From contig JANATF010000019.1 of assembly GCA_029449245.1 (NCBI GenBank), positions 372,001-436,000 on the forward strand: a DNA stretch of 64,000 nucleotides. The letters run 5' to 3'. This stretch comes from Mortierella alpina (lineage: Eukaryota; Mortierellomycota; Mortierellomycetes; Mortierellales; Mortierellaceae). Below are positions 53,706-64,000 of the stretch, in pieces (the stretch's first letter is position 1; each line of letters begins with the position of its first letter). Under the pieces are notes generated by a model that saw only the letters and a list, made by a program, of their open reading frames with translations, ran no database searches and was not told where the DNA came from. The position numbers and the translations under genes were made by a program.

Positions 53706-54350
53706 CTACTTCTTGTTATACACCTCGAGCCTGGACCAGTACGCCCGGGCCAGAGCGCCCTGCTCTCTGACTCGCTCTTCCAACCGCCGAACCGCTTCTG
53801 CGTGTTCCTGCACCATGGCGGCGTACTGCTCTTGCCGAGGACACAACTGCAGCACTAGTTGCTGCAGACGCTCTTGGAGGCCCACCTTGTCACTCTGAAG
53901 CACGTCCCACATCCGCTGGAGACCGGCCCTGTCCTCAACGCTCACCTCGTGGTGCAAGATCCGCTCCTCGAGCAGCGCGAGTCGCTCGATCGTGGTGTGC
54001 AAGTTCCCTTGGAGCTTCCAAAACCACAAGACACCGACGTCCTGCCCCCTAGGCTCTGCTTCAGGATCAGGGGCCTCATAAGTGGGAGGCCCTGTGATCC
54101 CCCCACCGGCGCCACCTGGACTAGCGGGAGAGGACAAGGGCGACAACTCTGGCGACGGACTGGCAACGGCCTGACTGAGCTCGAACCCACCTTCGTCCGA
54201 GTCCTGAACGAACGTGGTATCGCGCTCTCCAGCTGGACTACCGGCAGGACTCAGCGGCTCCAACAGTGGTGACTGCTGGCGCGAGTCAAGACCGCTGGAC
54301 CTCCTGCGGAGGGGCCTCAAACTGGGTGAAAGAATGGTTCTGGAGGTCAT
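53706..54350 (-). CDS. ORF3, antisense accessory protein (copy C)
   Basis: Intact 214-aa frame on the strand opposite to ORF1/2, convergent with ORF2 (74 bp between stops). The residues that differ from copy A (Leu21, Gly84, Arg172, Val210) equal copy B. PPTY at 88-91 and the C-terminal coiled coil are kept. Two AATAAA signals follow on its strand in the 74-bp gap. Confidence 0.65.
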   Translation of the reverse strand: MTSRTILSPSLRPLRRRSSGLDSRQQSPLLEPLSPAGSPAGERDTTFVQDSDEGGFELSQAVASPSPELSPLSSPASPGGAGGGITGPPTYEAPDPEAEPRGQDVGVLWFWKLQGNLHTTIERLALLEERILHHEVSVEDRAGLQRMWDVLQSDKVGLQERLQQLVLQLCPRQEQYAAMVQEHAEAVRRLEERVREQGALARAYWSRLEVYNKK

Positions 54351-55340
54351 GGTGTTTTTCGTGATGGAGTGGTTGGGGACAATGGTGATGGTGAATTGAG
54401 GAAAAGGAATGGCGAAAAGGAATGGCGGACGCAATGGAGTGAATTTATGCTCTCCATTTCGAATGTCGTGGAAGGAGTCAGCGTGGAGAGGAAATGGCGT
54501 GATGATGGAGAGGCAAGGTGGACCAATGGGAGATCTTGTCGTCGCCATCCTCTTTCTTTTTTTCCTCTCTCTTTGGGCATGCACTCTGACGTACAGTCCT
54601 CCATTCACTTTCTCTTTTTTTTTCTTCTTTCTTTCTTTTTTTCTCCTCCCCCTCCTTGTCCCATCTACAGCTGCATCCTCTCTCCCCTTCACCGTCAGCG
54701 TCCTCCCACCATCAGCTCTTCTACCCAACCCCCCTATACACCCACACACACCCACACACACTCACACAACAACAACCAACTACCATTAGCGCGAGCCCAT
54801 AGGACCCGCCACAGACGACTCACAGACCCGCCGGCCATGGACCTCTGACTCAAGTGCCTCAAGACCGAGCGGCCTCACCCTCCCCACACTTATGCATCCG
54901 GACCTGGCACCTCCGATGGCGATGTGTGGGTGCCCACAGACCATGAGGGTCCCGGCCGACACCTCTGTCGCCGAAGAGCAGCTGCCTGCCCCCAGCTGCT
55001 TACCAGGATCACTCCCCTGACTCCTGTAGAGCAGCCCTGCCCCCCTGAGGGCTGCTGACCCAGACCTTTTTGCCATTTTTTTTTACTACCCTCCCACATA
55101 CGGGAGGGCCCCGAGTGTGCTCCCTGACACTCCACCCGCAATCTGTGCTCCCTGAGATTGCTTGTACTATACAAACACATACCCGCTCTATTTTTCCGTC
55201 TGTTCCTACCCTGCCTCACCGCAGCGGCTCGGGGGCCAGCTGTTCTTCCTGGTTTTTGGTCTGGGTCATTTTGACTTGCGGCTTCTTGAGGTTTCCACCT
55301 TTCACCCTACATAGCATATGAACTTTTTTCACTGCCAGGA

Positions 55341-55368
55341 GGGACACCCCCACCCGTGGGAAAGTCCC
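55341..55368 (+). promoter_or_regulatory. Nested 3'-terminal stem-loop of the element RNA (copy C)
   Basis: Outer stem GGGAC/GTCCC encloses an inner stem CCCAC/GTGGG. It lies 32 bp before the element's 3' end and is unchanged in the other copies. A structured 3' end is what a reverse transcriptase of a site-specific LINE without poly(A) tail would be expected to recognise; that role is inferred. Confidence 0.5.
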
Positions 55369-55375
55369 GACCTAA

Positions 55376-55381
55376 AATAAA
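55376..55381 (+). promoter_or_regulatory. AATAAA near the 3' end of the element (copy C)
   Basis: AATAAA 19 bp before the element terminus, conserved in all copies, consistent with a Pol II transcript ending at or just past the element/tRNA junction. Confidence 0.5.
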
Positions 55382-55400
55382 GCACCTCATCATATGGTGA

Positions 55401-55424
55401 GGTCTGCTGGCCCAATGGAAAGGC
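55401..55424 (+). repeat. 24-bp tRNA-Arg target duplication between copies C and D
   Basis: First 24 nt of tRNA-Arg. Confidence 0.95.
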
Positions 55425-55570
55425 ACCTTTCCCTCTTACCTCCTTCGTACCCCTACCCTGGAGGCCCCCTTGTTTTGAATAAACCATAAACACAGCCCCA
55501 CAGCAAAACATCGGCCACGCGAGCGACGGGTATCAGCGCACTCCCCTTACCCTCCCCCACCTTTTCCATT

Positions 55571-57322
55571 ATGGAAGAGACAGTCAATACCTCCCCCCTG
55601 CCCACCTCTGCTGCGCCCAAAGCGCGAAATGAGGTGGATTCCCCTGAATCTCACCAACCATCGCAAAAAGACAAACAACAATCCGATCCTACCCCCGCCT
55701 TAAACAGTCCCAAATCGTTTGCTGATGCTGCACGTCCCATCCTGTCCAAGGAGAAGGTGCGAGCAGCATGGGGCCAGCTCCGAGCTGGGAGAGAGCGTCG
55801 AGAGGAGGTCGTGCAGGACCGACCCATCTCTGTCGCCTTTTCTCGCCACCAACTGGATGGCCTTTTTGCAGTACCCTACGACAAGGATCGCCACATGGTG
55901 ACGGATGTAGTCAGTGCCATTCTCACCGCCTTCGCCTATGTCCCCGCCATCGACTCAGACATCCCTGGAGTGTGTTACTTTGTGCTCCCCAAAACCGACA
56001 CCTCCCTCACCCCCGATACAGTCATTCAGAGCAAAGGAGGACCATTGGAGATCGTCCCGGCGGTCTGGTCCCTCGGCTCAAGGATCCGCATCCGTGTAGA
56101 CCAGATGGATCTGGGCGTCATGGATCGCAGAAAAGAGGTTTTGGACTCTATCTTGGGGACTACGGCAAAATCGTTCACATTAACAATCACTACTACAAGG
56201 GCACCAGGACCCTTATGACCTCCTTTGACTTTGTTCTTGAGATCCCTCAGGGGGCTCCTGGCGATCTCATGATCCCGAGAGTCATCCCTGTCAGAGGGAG
56301 CAATGTTCTATTCATTTGGAACTCACCCCCCTTTTGCTTCCGCTGCGGCCTAGAGGGCCACACGAAAGCTCTGTGCCCATGCCCCTCAGACTTTCAGCTG
56401 TTCCATGCCCCCTTGGTTGACCATCCCATCATGGCGCGAGCCTTCCCAGACATTAAGGCACCTCCTCGTGAGACCCCCAAAACGACGGCGGCACCAGCCT
56501 CTGTGGCCTGCCAAGAACAAGCCCTCTGGGGACACCTGGACTGTGGTTGGTCCCAGTCAGCAAAGCGGTAAGAAGAGGGGACGCCGGGCGCTTGCGCCAA
56601 TCTCTTCCTTGGATGGAGTCACAACGTCGGCATCAGACAGTGACACGCCCAGACCATCCAGGAAGCAGTCGGCCCCTCGCAATCAGTCCAAGGAAAGTGC
56701 CACTGCCATTTTACCTTCTCTATCAGACCCCGTCTCTGCCTCTGCCCTCGTGAAGACTGCACCCACAGTTGAGACTGAAGCACATGCCTCTGCCCCCTCA
56801 ACTTGTGTAGAGCCCCAGCCTGAGGTGCCGGCTCCTGAGCCCACCTCCGGGACCTCGGTCTCGCCCTCGGTGGCAGACCAGGTGCCCACGCCCCTGGCCT
56901 CAGATGATGCCTCTGAGACAGCGGAGCAAGATGTTGCCATGCCCACTGCGGCCCCAGACACCCCAGAAACACCCCTCCACCATCCTGTAGAGCCCTGCCC
57001 TGCACACACAGTGCCAGACACCCCTATCCCAGTGATCATCATTAGCGAGGAACCAGGATCCACGGACGACGTCAATATGACCACCAAACAGGACGGCATG
57101 CGAGCCAAACTCGCTGACAAGAAGGCCTCTCGGGAGTCCAAAATCATGGCCAGGAAGGGCCTCGACGGCATATTTGACCCGGCCTCCGTCCTGGTTGGTA
57201 AGAAGAGTAAGGCCAAGGAGAAGTCCTCGGCCAAGGCCTCTACCAGAGCTTCTGGGCCCACGGTGGATAGCATGGGCATCCCCGTTGTGGTGGCCGCTGA
57301 CCACGCCACGCCTTCAGGGTAA
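55571..57322 (+). pseudogene. ORF1 with two compensating frameshifts (copy D)
   Basis: Same protein as copy C up to DSI near residue 194, where one T of TTT is missing (about 56153); an extra C near 56511 restores the frame in the linker. The CCHC knuckle lies in the shifted segment and would not be translated. Probably intact in reality if the indels are sequencing errors. Confidence 0.7.
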
Positions 57323-57449
57323 ATCCCAGGGGGGGCTGGCCGAGACATCCCTCAGTGTATAATACCCAGACATTGTACACTCACATCTCTCTTGAGCGCC
57401 TCGCCCCCCCTCCCCTTCTTTCTTCTTCCCCTCTCTACCTTGTTCCCCA

Positions 57450-60400
57450 ATGATTGAGTACAACAACTTGAGAGTATGCACATTGAACGTCCGATCGATC
57501 GTGCGTGAGGCTATGAGGAGATCCTTCTTCTCTTGGCTAAGGACCCAAAAACAATACGACATTATCGCCCTACAGGAGACTGTGATGAACCCAGGACCCA
57601 ACGACAACGAGGCGGCTCGACAGGCAAAGTGGGCAAGGGAATGGAAGGGACCTATCGTCTTCTCCAAACACTGTGCCACCCTCTGCAACAACAGCCGTCT
57701 CTCTCTACACAACCCCCAACAATACCTCGAAGGAAGGCTACTAACGGTCGAGGTGGTTTGCGACAACAAGCTTGACGAGAAGCTCTGCATTGCCAACGTG
57801 TATGCACCATCCAACAACGGTTGTAGTCAAGACAACTTCACGCCCGAGACCTTCCTCCAACAACTACCATACACCGCCCTCAACAACTACGACCATAAGC
57901 TCATTCTGGGGCGACTTCAACGTGGTCGCTAACCCTCGCCTTGATCAAAACCCACCAGGCAGGCTCCGCACTGTCGCACGCTGGACCCTATTCAGCGAGG
58001 CATTTTCCCGCCTTGACGTCGTGGACATCGCTCCGGAGGCACCTGTGGACGAGAATGGCAAGGTGACTGATAACCACTTCACTCATGAGTACAGACGAAA
58101 CAACAGCCTTCGTATGTCGCGCATCGATTATATCACTGTTTCCTCCCCTCTCCGGGATAGGGTAGCTTACTACCAGGTCTCCTCGGCTCCGTTTGTCAAC
58201 TCGGACCACAGACTGGTCTCCGCGGTGATTAACTCGACTACACGACCCCGCAAACCCAAGGCCGCTCCGTCTCTTGACATTTCGGATCCTCTCTGACCAG
58301 AGCTTCCGCGCTCAGATCCGCCAAACCTTGGAAAAATGCCAGCAAACTAGGACCACTCGCCCTGAATTATACCCTCACCGGGCCACTTTTGGGACGAGTG
58401 CAAAGATAAGTTCCTACTGCTGGGTCAACAGTTTCGCAACAAACAACGCTCTGCTGCCACGAGAAAGCGTGTCCTCCTCCAGAAGACTCTGAAGGAGGCG
58501 ACATACTCCTCAACCAAAACCCGAACTCGTCTGAAGCCCTTTGTCATCGTATGGATGCTCTTGCTGAACTAGAACGCCTGGAGGCTGACGCGATGCAACA
58601 CACGGCTACTTTGGCCAAGGTCCGTTGGCTGGAGGAAGGCGAGAAGGCCTCACCCTTCTTTACCGACAACCTCAAGCGAGAGCGCCAGAGGAAGGACATC
58701 AAAGCACTAAAGTCTAGTTCAGGAGTCAGCACCCAAGTCCCGGAGGAGATGGACTCGATTGCTCGCCAGTTTTACACCCAACTATACGCGTCTCAACCAA
58801 CGGATACCACCGCCACAAGACACGCTCCTGGAGTGCGTGGAGAGGAAGATCCTACCGGACTGCAGTGCCATCCTGGATGAAGATCTGACATTGCAGGAGA
58901 TTAAAAAATCAATCGACTCTATGGACCTTCGCTCTTCACCAGGATCGGACGGCCTCCCCTATGAATTTTACAAAACTTTCCAAACATGACGTTGCCCCTA
59001 TCCTTCTGGAGATGTTCAACTCGATCACGGACACTGACGGCGCACATCCAACCTCGCACGGGATCGCCCTCACAACTCTGATCCACAAAAAAGCCTGCAA
59101 GGAGGAGATGAAAAACTACCGACGATCTCACTCACACAGACTGACTACAAGATCTTCACAAAGGCTTTGACGAACAGGATCAACCCAGTCGCCAAAACGG
59201 TCATCAAACCGTGGCAGACAGGCTTCATCCCAGGTAGACAGGGCCATGATAATGTTATGCTTATCGAGCTTCTGTCACAGTACGTCAACGACGGATCCCA
59301 CGGTGATTACGCGATCCTCTCACTGGACCAGGAGAAGGCGTACGATAGAGTGGAGTGGGGGTACCTCTCCAGGGTGTTGGTGACATTTGGATTCGGAGCC
59401 AGGATGCGCAATTGGATCCGATGCTGCTACACCAATCTGACAGCCAGACTCCTCATCAATGGCGACAATCAGCTCCCTACCCAGTCGAACGAGGTCTCCG
59501 GCAAGGAGACCCTCTTGCACCAATCTTATTCAATTTTGTCCTGGAGCCCTTCCTCCTGTACTACCACAGGCACGCGAGTGGCATTAGAGTCGAGGACATG
59601 GGCTTCAAAGTCGCAGCCTTTGCCGATGACACCAATTTGTTTATCCAGCCTGGAGACGAGCAGCACGCACTGCGAGCGATCGAACTTCACGAGAAGGCAT
59701 CCGGCGCCAAGGTCAACCAGGACAAAACGGAGGTAATACCACTCACTAGGGGGGCCGACGACAACCATTGTCTTCCCGTCCTTTACAGTCAAACCATTCG
59801 AGGACCCGTTCACCCACCTGGGGGTCATCATACAACCCTCAGGGCGTCTTATGGTGCCCATCGAAAAGGCCATTCTGGAGGACCTCAAGTCCACAGTCCA
59901 AAGCGTGGCACAGGAGGCGCCTGTCGTTCGCTGGGCGGGTCACGGCCGCCAACACATATCTGTTATCCAAACTCTGGCACGTTGCCCCCTTTTATACGTT
60001 CAGCAAAAAGTTTTTCAAGGCAGTTGACACCATCACAAAGGCCCTCCTCTGGCACGACAAACCAGCTAGGGTCTCGTTGTCATGGTACCGCCTGCCTCGG
60101 AAAGACGGGGCTGGGGCCTCATCAACCCTGAGACTCAATGCCAGGCCCTGAAGGCGAAATGGTTAGCGCGATGGAGAACTCAACGCACCCGCTGGAGACG
60201 GCTCCTTTACGTTGTCGGCCCAAGGATGCTTTGGCCTCAATGACGTTGATGCTACTGAATCCTTTCTTGCGACTCCCACTATACAGCAGGCCATCGTGGG
60301 TGGCCCCATGCACTCCTCGACTACAGCACAGGCCACCACAGCCTTCGCCAAACTGGACGTCAAGGACATATCTCCCATGGAAGCGGTCTCACTTGCTAAA

Positions 60401-61458
60401 AAAAAGAACGCGGACTCGAAAGATTGGCGGCCACACTAAATACGGCGACAAATACCTTATATCTGAGTTCACGGTCAGGACGGCTCGGCAGTACCTGGAT
60501 GAAGAAGGCGCTTGAGGCTCACAAGGCGAGACCTCGACCCTCAAAGCTCTCCCTCCAGGCGCCCATCTTTGCCAACCTACCCCTCCGTGATATCACGCCA
60601 GACACAGCAGCCAGGGTCGAACTGGACTTGAGGACAGCGCGCGCGATGGCGGCTACAAATGACCCCACCATTGACCCAGTCCCAATCACCCAAGGACATC
60701 GCTGAAGCACAGAAGGCAGCCGAGATCTCACTACCCGATGCCCAGTGGACAGTCTTTTTCTCTCGCCTCCCACTGCCGTCAACGTCGCACCAATGAGAAG
60801 GACTTTCTGCTACCTCATTGCTCACCGCAAGATATACACCCACGGTATCAAGAGCAACTTTGGATACGAAGACTCACCCTCACCTGGTTGTAGGAGATGC
60901 AAGATAGACGATCCCGACCTCGACCCACCCTTTGAGGACCCGTCGCCACGCCTTTCACTCGTGCCCGTCGGTCCTGGTACTCTGGACACAGGCCCTACCG
61001 ATGCTGCAGCAGTTGCTGCCACAGCAGCAGCTAAGTGACGATGGTCTTCAATTGATTCTCTGTTGGCCAGCACCACTGCCCTGCCCACTATCGTCCATCC
61101 ATCTCCACTCGGTCGTAACGCATGCCATCTACCGTACTTACTGCAAGTTAGGGGACGGTGAGCCTCTGAGGCCCAACCAACTATCATGGATGGCCTCGCC
61201 GCTTTCCAGTCCCGCGGTCGGCTTGAACTCGTCCGAGCACTACACAAGGATCAGGCGTGAACGGGAGCGAGTGCCCAGAACTGGCGCCCGACAACCACGA
61301 GAACCTCCGGACCCAGATCACCACTACAAAGTCTTCAAGGCTGAATGGCACCACCCGCCCCACATTGTGGTGTCTGACGATACCATCTCCTTTGGGGACA
61401 TGTGGGTGCTGCAGGACAGGAAGCCCTCTCGGTAGACGACCCTGTCGACCTCGAGTAA
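57450..61458 (+). pseudogene. ORF2 broken by many one-base indels (copy D)
   Basis: Opens exactly like copy C, then is interrupted near 57910 (extra G in the GDFN region), 58281, 58373, 58500, 58815, 58981, 59124, 59463, 59755, 59901, 60110 and many later sites. Every conserved motif can still be read in one of the three frames, including FADD. The motif-by-motif conservation speaks for sequencing error. Confidence 0.75.
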
Positions 61459-61532
61459 CTGCTTGGTTTCTGTCGCTATTCACCCCTTGTTCTTGGATTC
61501 GTCCTACTCTTTATTTTTATTTTTTATTTTTT

Positions 61533-62180
61533 CTACTTCTTGTTATACACCTCGAGCCTGGACCAGTACGCCCGGGCCAGAGCGCCCTGCTCTCTGACTC
61601 GCTCTTCCAACCGCCGAACCGCTTCTGCGTGTTCCTGCACCATGGCGGCGTACTGCTCTTGCGAGGACACAACTGCAGCACTAGTTGCTGCAGACGCTCT
61701 TGGAGGCCCACCTTGTCCACTCTGAAGCACGTCCCACATCCGCTGGAGACCGGCCCTGTCCTCAACGCCTCACCTCGTGGTGCAAGATCCGCTCCTCGAG
61801 CAGCGCGAGTCGCTCGATCGTGGTGTGCAAGTTCCCTTGGAGCTTCCAAAACCACAAGACAACGACGTCCTGCCCCCCTAGGCTCTGCTTCAGGATCAGG
61901 GGCCTCATAAGTGGGAGGCCTGTGATCCCCCCACCGGCGCCACCTGGACTAGCGGGAGAGGGACAAGGGCGACAAACTCTGGCGACGGACTGGCAACGGC
62001 CTGACTGAGCTCGAACCCACCTTCGTCCGAGTCCTGAACGAACGTGGTATCGCGCTCTCCAGCTGGACTACCGGCAGGACTCAGCGGCTCCAACAGTGGT
62101 GACTGCTGGCGCGAGTCAAGACCGCTGGACCTCCTGCGGAGGGGCCTCAAACTGGGTGAAAGAATGGTTCTGGAGGTCAT
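61533..62180 (-). pseudogene. ORF3 broken by one-base indels (copy D)
   Basis: Homologue of the 214-aa antisense ORF, starting at ATG 62180 and ending at the TAG at 61535-61533. Several single-base changes in length break the frame between the Ser/Pro-rich half and the coiled-coil half. The residues readable in pieces equal copy C. Confidence 0.7.
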
Positions 62181-63240
62181 GGTGTTTTTCGTGATTGGAG
62201 TGGTTGGGGACAATGGTGATGGATGAATTGAGGAAAAGGAATTGCGAAAAGGAATGGCGGACGCAATGGAGTGAATTTATGCTCTCCATTTCGAATGTCG
62301 TGGAAGGAGTCAGCGTGGAGAGGAAATGTCGTGATGATGGAGAGGCAAGGTGGACCAATGGGAGATCTTGTCGTCGCCATCCTCTTTCTTTTTTTCCTCT
62401 CTCTTTGGGCATGCACTCTGACGTACAGTCCTCCATTCACTTTCTCTTTTTTTTTCTTCTTTCTTTCTTTTTTTCTCCTCCCCCTCCTTGTCCCATCTAC
62501 AGCTGCATCCTCCTCTCCCCTTCACCGTCAGCGTCCCTCCCACCATCAGCTCTTCTACCCAACCCCCCTATACACCCACACACACCCACACACACTCACA
62601 CAACAACAACCAACTACCAATTAGCGCGAGCCATAGGACCCGCCCACAGACGACTCACAGACCCGCCGGCCATGGACCTCTGACTCAAGTGCCTCAAGAC
62701 CGAGCGGCCCTCACCCTCCCCACACTTATGCATCCGGACCTGGCACCTCCGATGGCGATGTGTGGGTGCCCACAGACCATGAGGGTCCCGGCCGACACCT
62801 CTGTCGCCGAAGAGCAGCTGCCTGCCCCCAGCTGCTTACCAGGATCACTCCCCTGACTCCTGTAGAGCAGCCCTGCCCCCCTGAGGGCTGCTGACCCAGA
62901 CCTTTTTGCCCATTTTTTTTTACTACCCTCCCACATACGGGAGGGCCCCGAGTGTGCTCCCTGACACTCCACCCGCAATCTGTGCTCCCTGAGATTGCTT
63001 GTACTATACAAACACATACCCGCTCTATTTTTCCGTCTGTTCCTACCCTGCCTCCACCGCAGCGGCTCGGGGGCCAGCTGTTCTTCCTGGTTTTTGGTCT
63101 GGGTCATTTTGACTTGCGGCTTCTTGAGGTTTCCACCTTTCAACCCTACATAGCATATGAACTTGTTTTCACTGCCAGGAGGGACACCCCCACCCGTGGG
63201 AAAGTCCCGACCTAAAATAAAGCACCTCATCATATGGTGA

Positions 63241-63264
63241 GGTCTGCTGGCCCAATGGAAAGGC
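63241..63264 (+). repeat. 24-bp tRNA-Arg target duplication between copies D and G
   Basis: First 24 nt of tRNA-Arg, without error in this noisy part of the sequence. Confidence 0.93.
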
Positions 63265-64000
63265 ACCTTTCCCTCTTACCTCCTTCGTACCCCTACCCTG
63301 GAGGCCCCCTTGTTTTGAATAACCATAAACACAGCCCCACAGCAAAACATCGGGCCACGCGAGCGACGGGCTATCAGCGCACTCCCCTTACCCCTCCCCC
63401 ACCTTTTCCATTATGGAAGAGACAGTCAATACCTCCCCCCTGCCCACCCTCTGCTGCGCCCAAGCGCGAAATGAGGTGGATTCCCCTGAATCTCACCAAC
63501 CATCGCAAAAAGACAAACAACAATTCCGATCCTACCCCCGCCTTAAACAGTCCCAAATCGTTTGCTGATGCTGCACGTCCCATCCTGTCCAAGGAGAAGG
63601 TGCGAGCAGCATGGGGCCAGCTCCGAGCTGGGAGAGAGAGCGTCGAGAGGAGGTCGTGCAGGACCGACCCATCTCTGTCCGCCCTTTTCTCGCCACCAAC
63701 TGGATGGCCTTTTGCAGTACCCTACGACAAGGATCGCCACATGGTGACGGATGTAGTCAAGTGCCATTCTCACCGCCTTCGCCTATGTCCCCGCCATCGA
63801 CTCAGACATCCCTGGAGTAGTGTTACTTTGTGCTCCCCAAAAACCGACACCTCCCTCACCCTCCGATACAGGTCATTCAGAGCAAAGGAGGGACCATTGG
63901 AGATCGTCCCGGCGGTCTGGTCCCTCGGCTCAAGGATTCCGCATCCCGTGTAGACCAGATGGATCTGGGCGTCATGGATCGCCAGAAAAGAGGTTTTGGA
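63265..64000 (+). mobile_element. 5' end of retrotransposon copy G, cut by the window edge
   Basis: Begins ACCTTTCCCTCTTACC like the other full-length copies, so it is not 5'-truncated. Indels are dense throughout (roughly one every few dozen bases). The array therefore continues beyond the window and should end at an intact tRNA-Arg gene. Confidence 0.9.
63413..64000 (+). pseudogene. ORF1 start, indel-ridden and partial (copy G)
   Basis: Starts ATGGAAGAGACAGTCAAT as in the other copies and breaks frame within the first 20 codons (an extra C in the CCCACC stretch near 63445). The continuing sequence follows ORF1 to about residue 190 in shifting frames. Confidence 0.7.

Larger units (their letters stand above)
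47605..55400 (+). mobile_element. Full-length tRNA-targeted non-LTR retrotransposon, copy C
   Basis: A 7796-bp unit with ORF1, ORF2 and antisense ORF3 all open; the best reference copy in array 2. It starts ACCTTTCCCTCTTACC and ends CATCATATGGTGA, flanked by 24-bp tRNA fragments on both sides. It lacks long terminal repeats, an integrase and a poly(A) tail. Confidence 0.95.
54351..55400 (+). other. Noncoding 3' region of the element (copy C)
   Basis: About 1 kb serving as leader/promoter region of ORF3 on one strand and as the 3' untranslated region of the element RNA on the other. It holds a homopyrimidine stretch (54600-54660), a CA-rich stretch (54735-54775) and several strong hairpins: GCAGCCCT/AGGGCTGC at 55031-55056, CCCTCCC/GGGAGGG at 55089-55108 and a nested pair at 55341-55368. 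The same region is what survives in truncated copies E and F. Confidence 0.75.
55425..63240 (+). mobile_element. Full-length retrotransposon copy D, with many single-base indels
   Basis: A 7816-bp unit with the structure of copy C and the same diagnostic bases. From about 56150 onward it shows frequent one-base insertions and deletions, increasingly dense toward the right, with few substitutions. This pattern suggests uncorrected long-read sequence at a contig end more than true decay. Confidence 0.9.

Overview
The window looks like nuclear DNA of an early-diverging fungus, most likely Mucoromycota of the Mortierella/Linnemannia type. Genes are compact and intron-rich with short GT-AG introns, AATAAA signals and fungal orthologues (srp1-type SR protein, diaphanous-type formin, Vac1/Pep7, F-box/LRR protein, OPT transporter). 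No database search was run; all identifications are from reading motifs. Splice sites were chosen so that each gene stays in phase from start to stop.

Positions 1-21600 are ordinary host genes: the 3' end of an unrecognised gene, cystathionine beta-synthase (+), srp1-like SR protein (-), a 1612-aa formin (+), a 1049-aa coiled-coil protein (-), Vac1/Pep7 (-), an F-box/LRR protein (-) and the 3' remnant of another gene. A tRNA-Arg(ACG) gene follows at 21605-21676 (-).

Positions 21677-37313 and 45644-64000 hold two tandem arrays of one ~7.8-kb non-LTR retrotransposon, in opposite orientation. In array 1 (-) two full-length copies (A, B) are stacked directly upstream of the intact tRNA-Arg gene. 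In array 2 (+) two 5'-truncated copies (E, F), two full-length copies (C, D) and the start of another (G) follow one another. Neighbouring units are always separated by exactly the first 24 nt of the tRNA-Arg gene, so the element inserts site-specifically at the 5' end of that gene and duplicates 24 bp. Each full unit encodes ORF1 (583 aa, CCHC knuckle), ORF2 (1333 aa, APE-type endonuclease, reverse transcriptase, C-terminal Cys/His motif) and, convergent to ORF2 on the other strand, a 214-aa ORF3 (PPxY motif, coiled coil) with its own polyadenylation signals and promoter-like upstream DNA. This three-ORF, tRNA-targeted, self-stacking element is the most unusual system here.

Between the arrays (37314-45643) are homologous inverted flanks of the two tRNA loci, a coiled-coil ORF carrying a 21-bp minisatellite and a perfect 128-bp inverted repeat, a degraded retroelement fragment, an OPT oligopeptide transporter gene (-) and about 3 kb without a convincing gene. 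From about 56150 to the end the sequence carries many single-base indels with few substitutions relative to copy C, which looks like uncorrected long-read error, so broken frames in copies D and G should not be taken as biology without checking.
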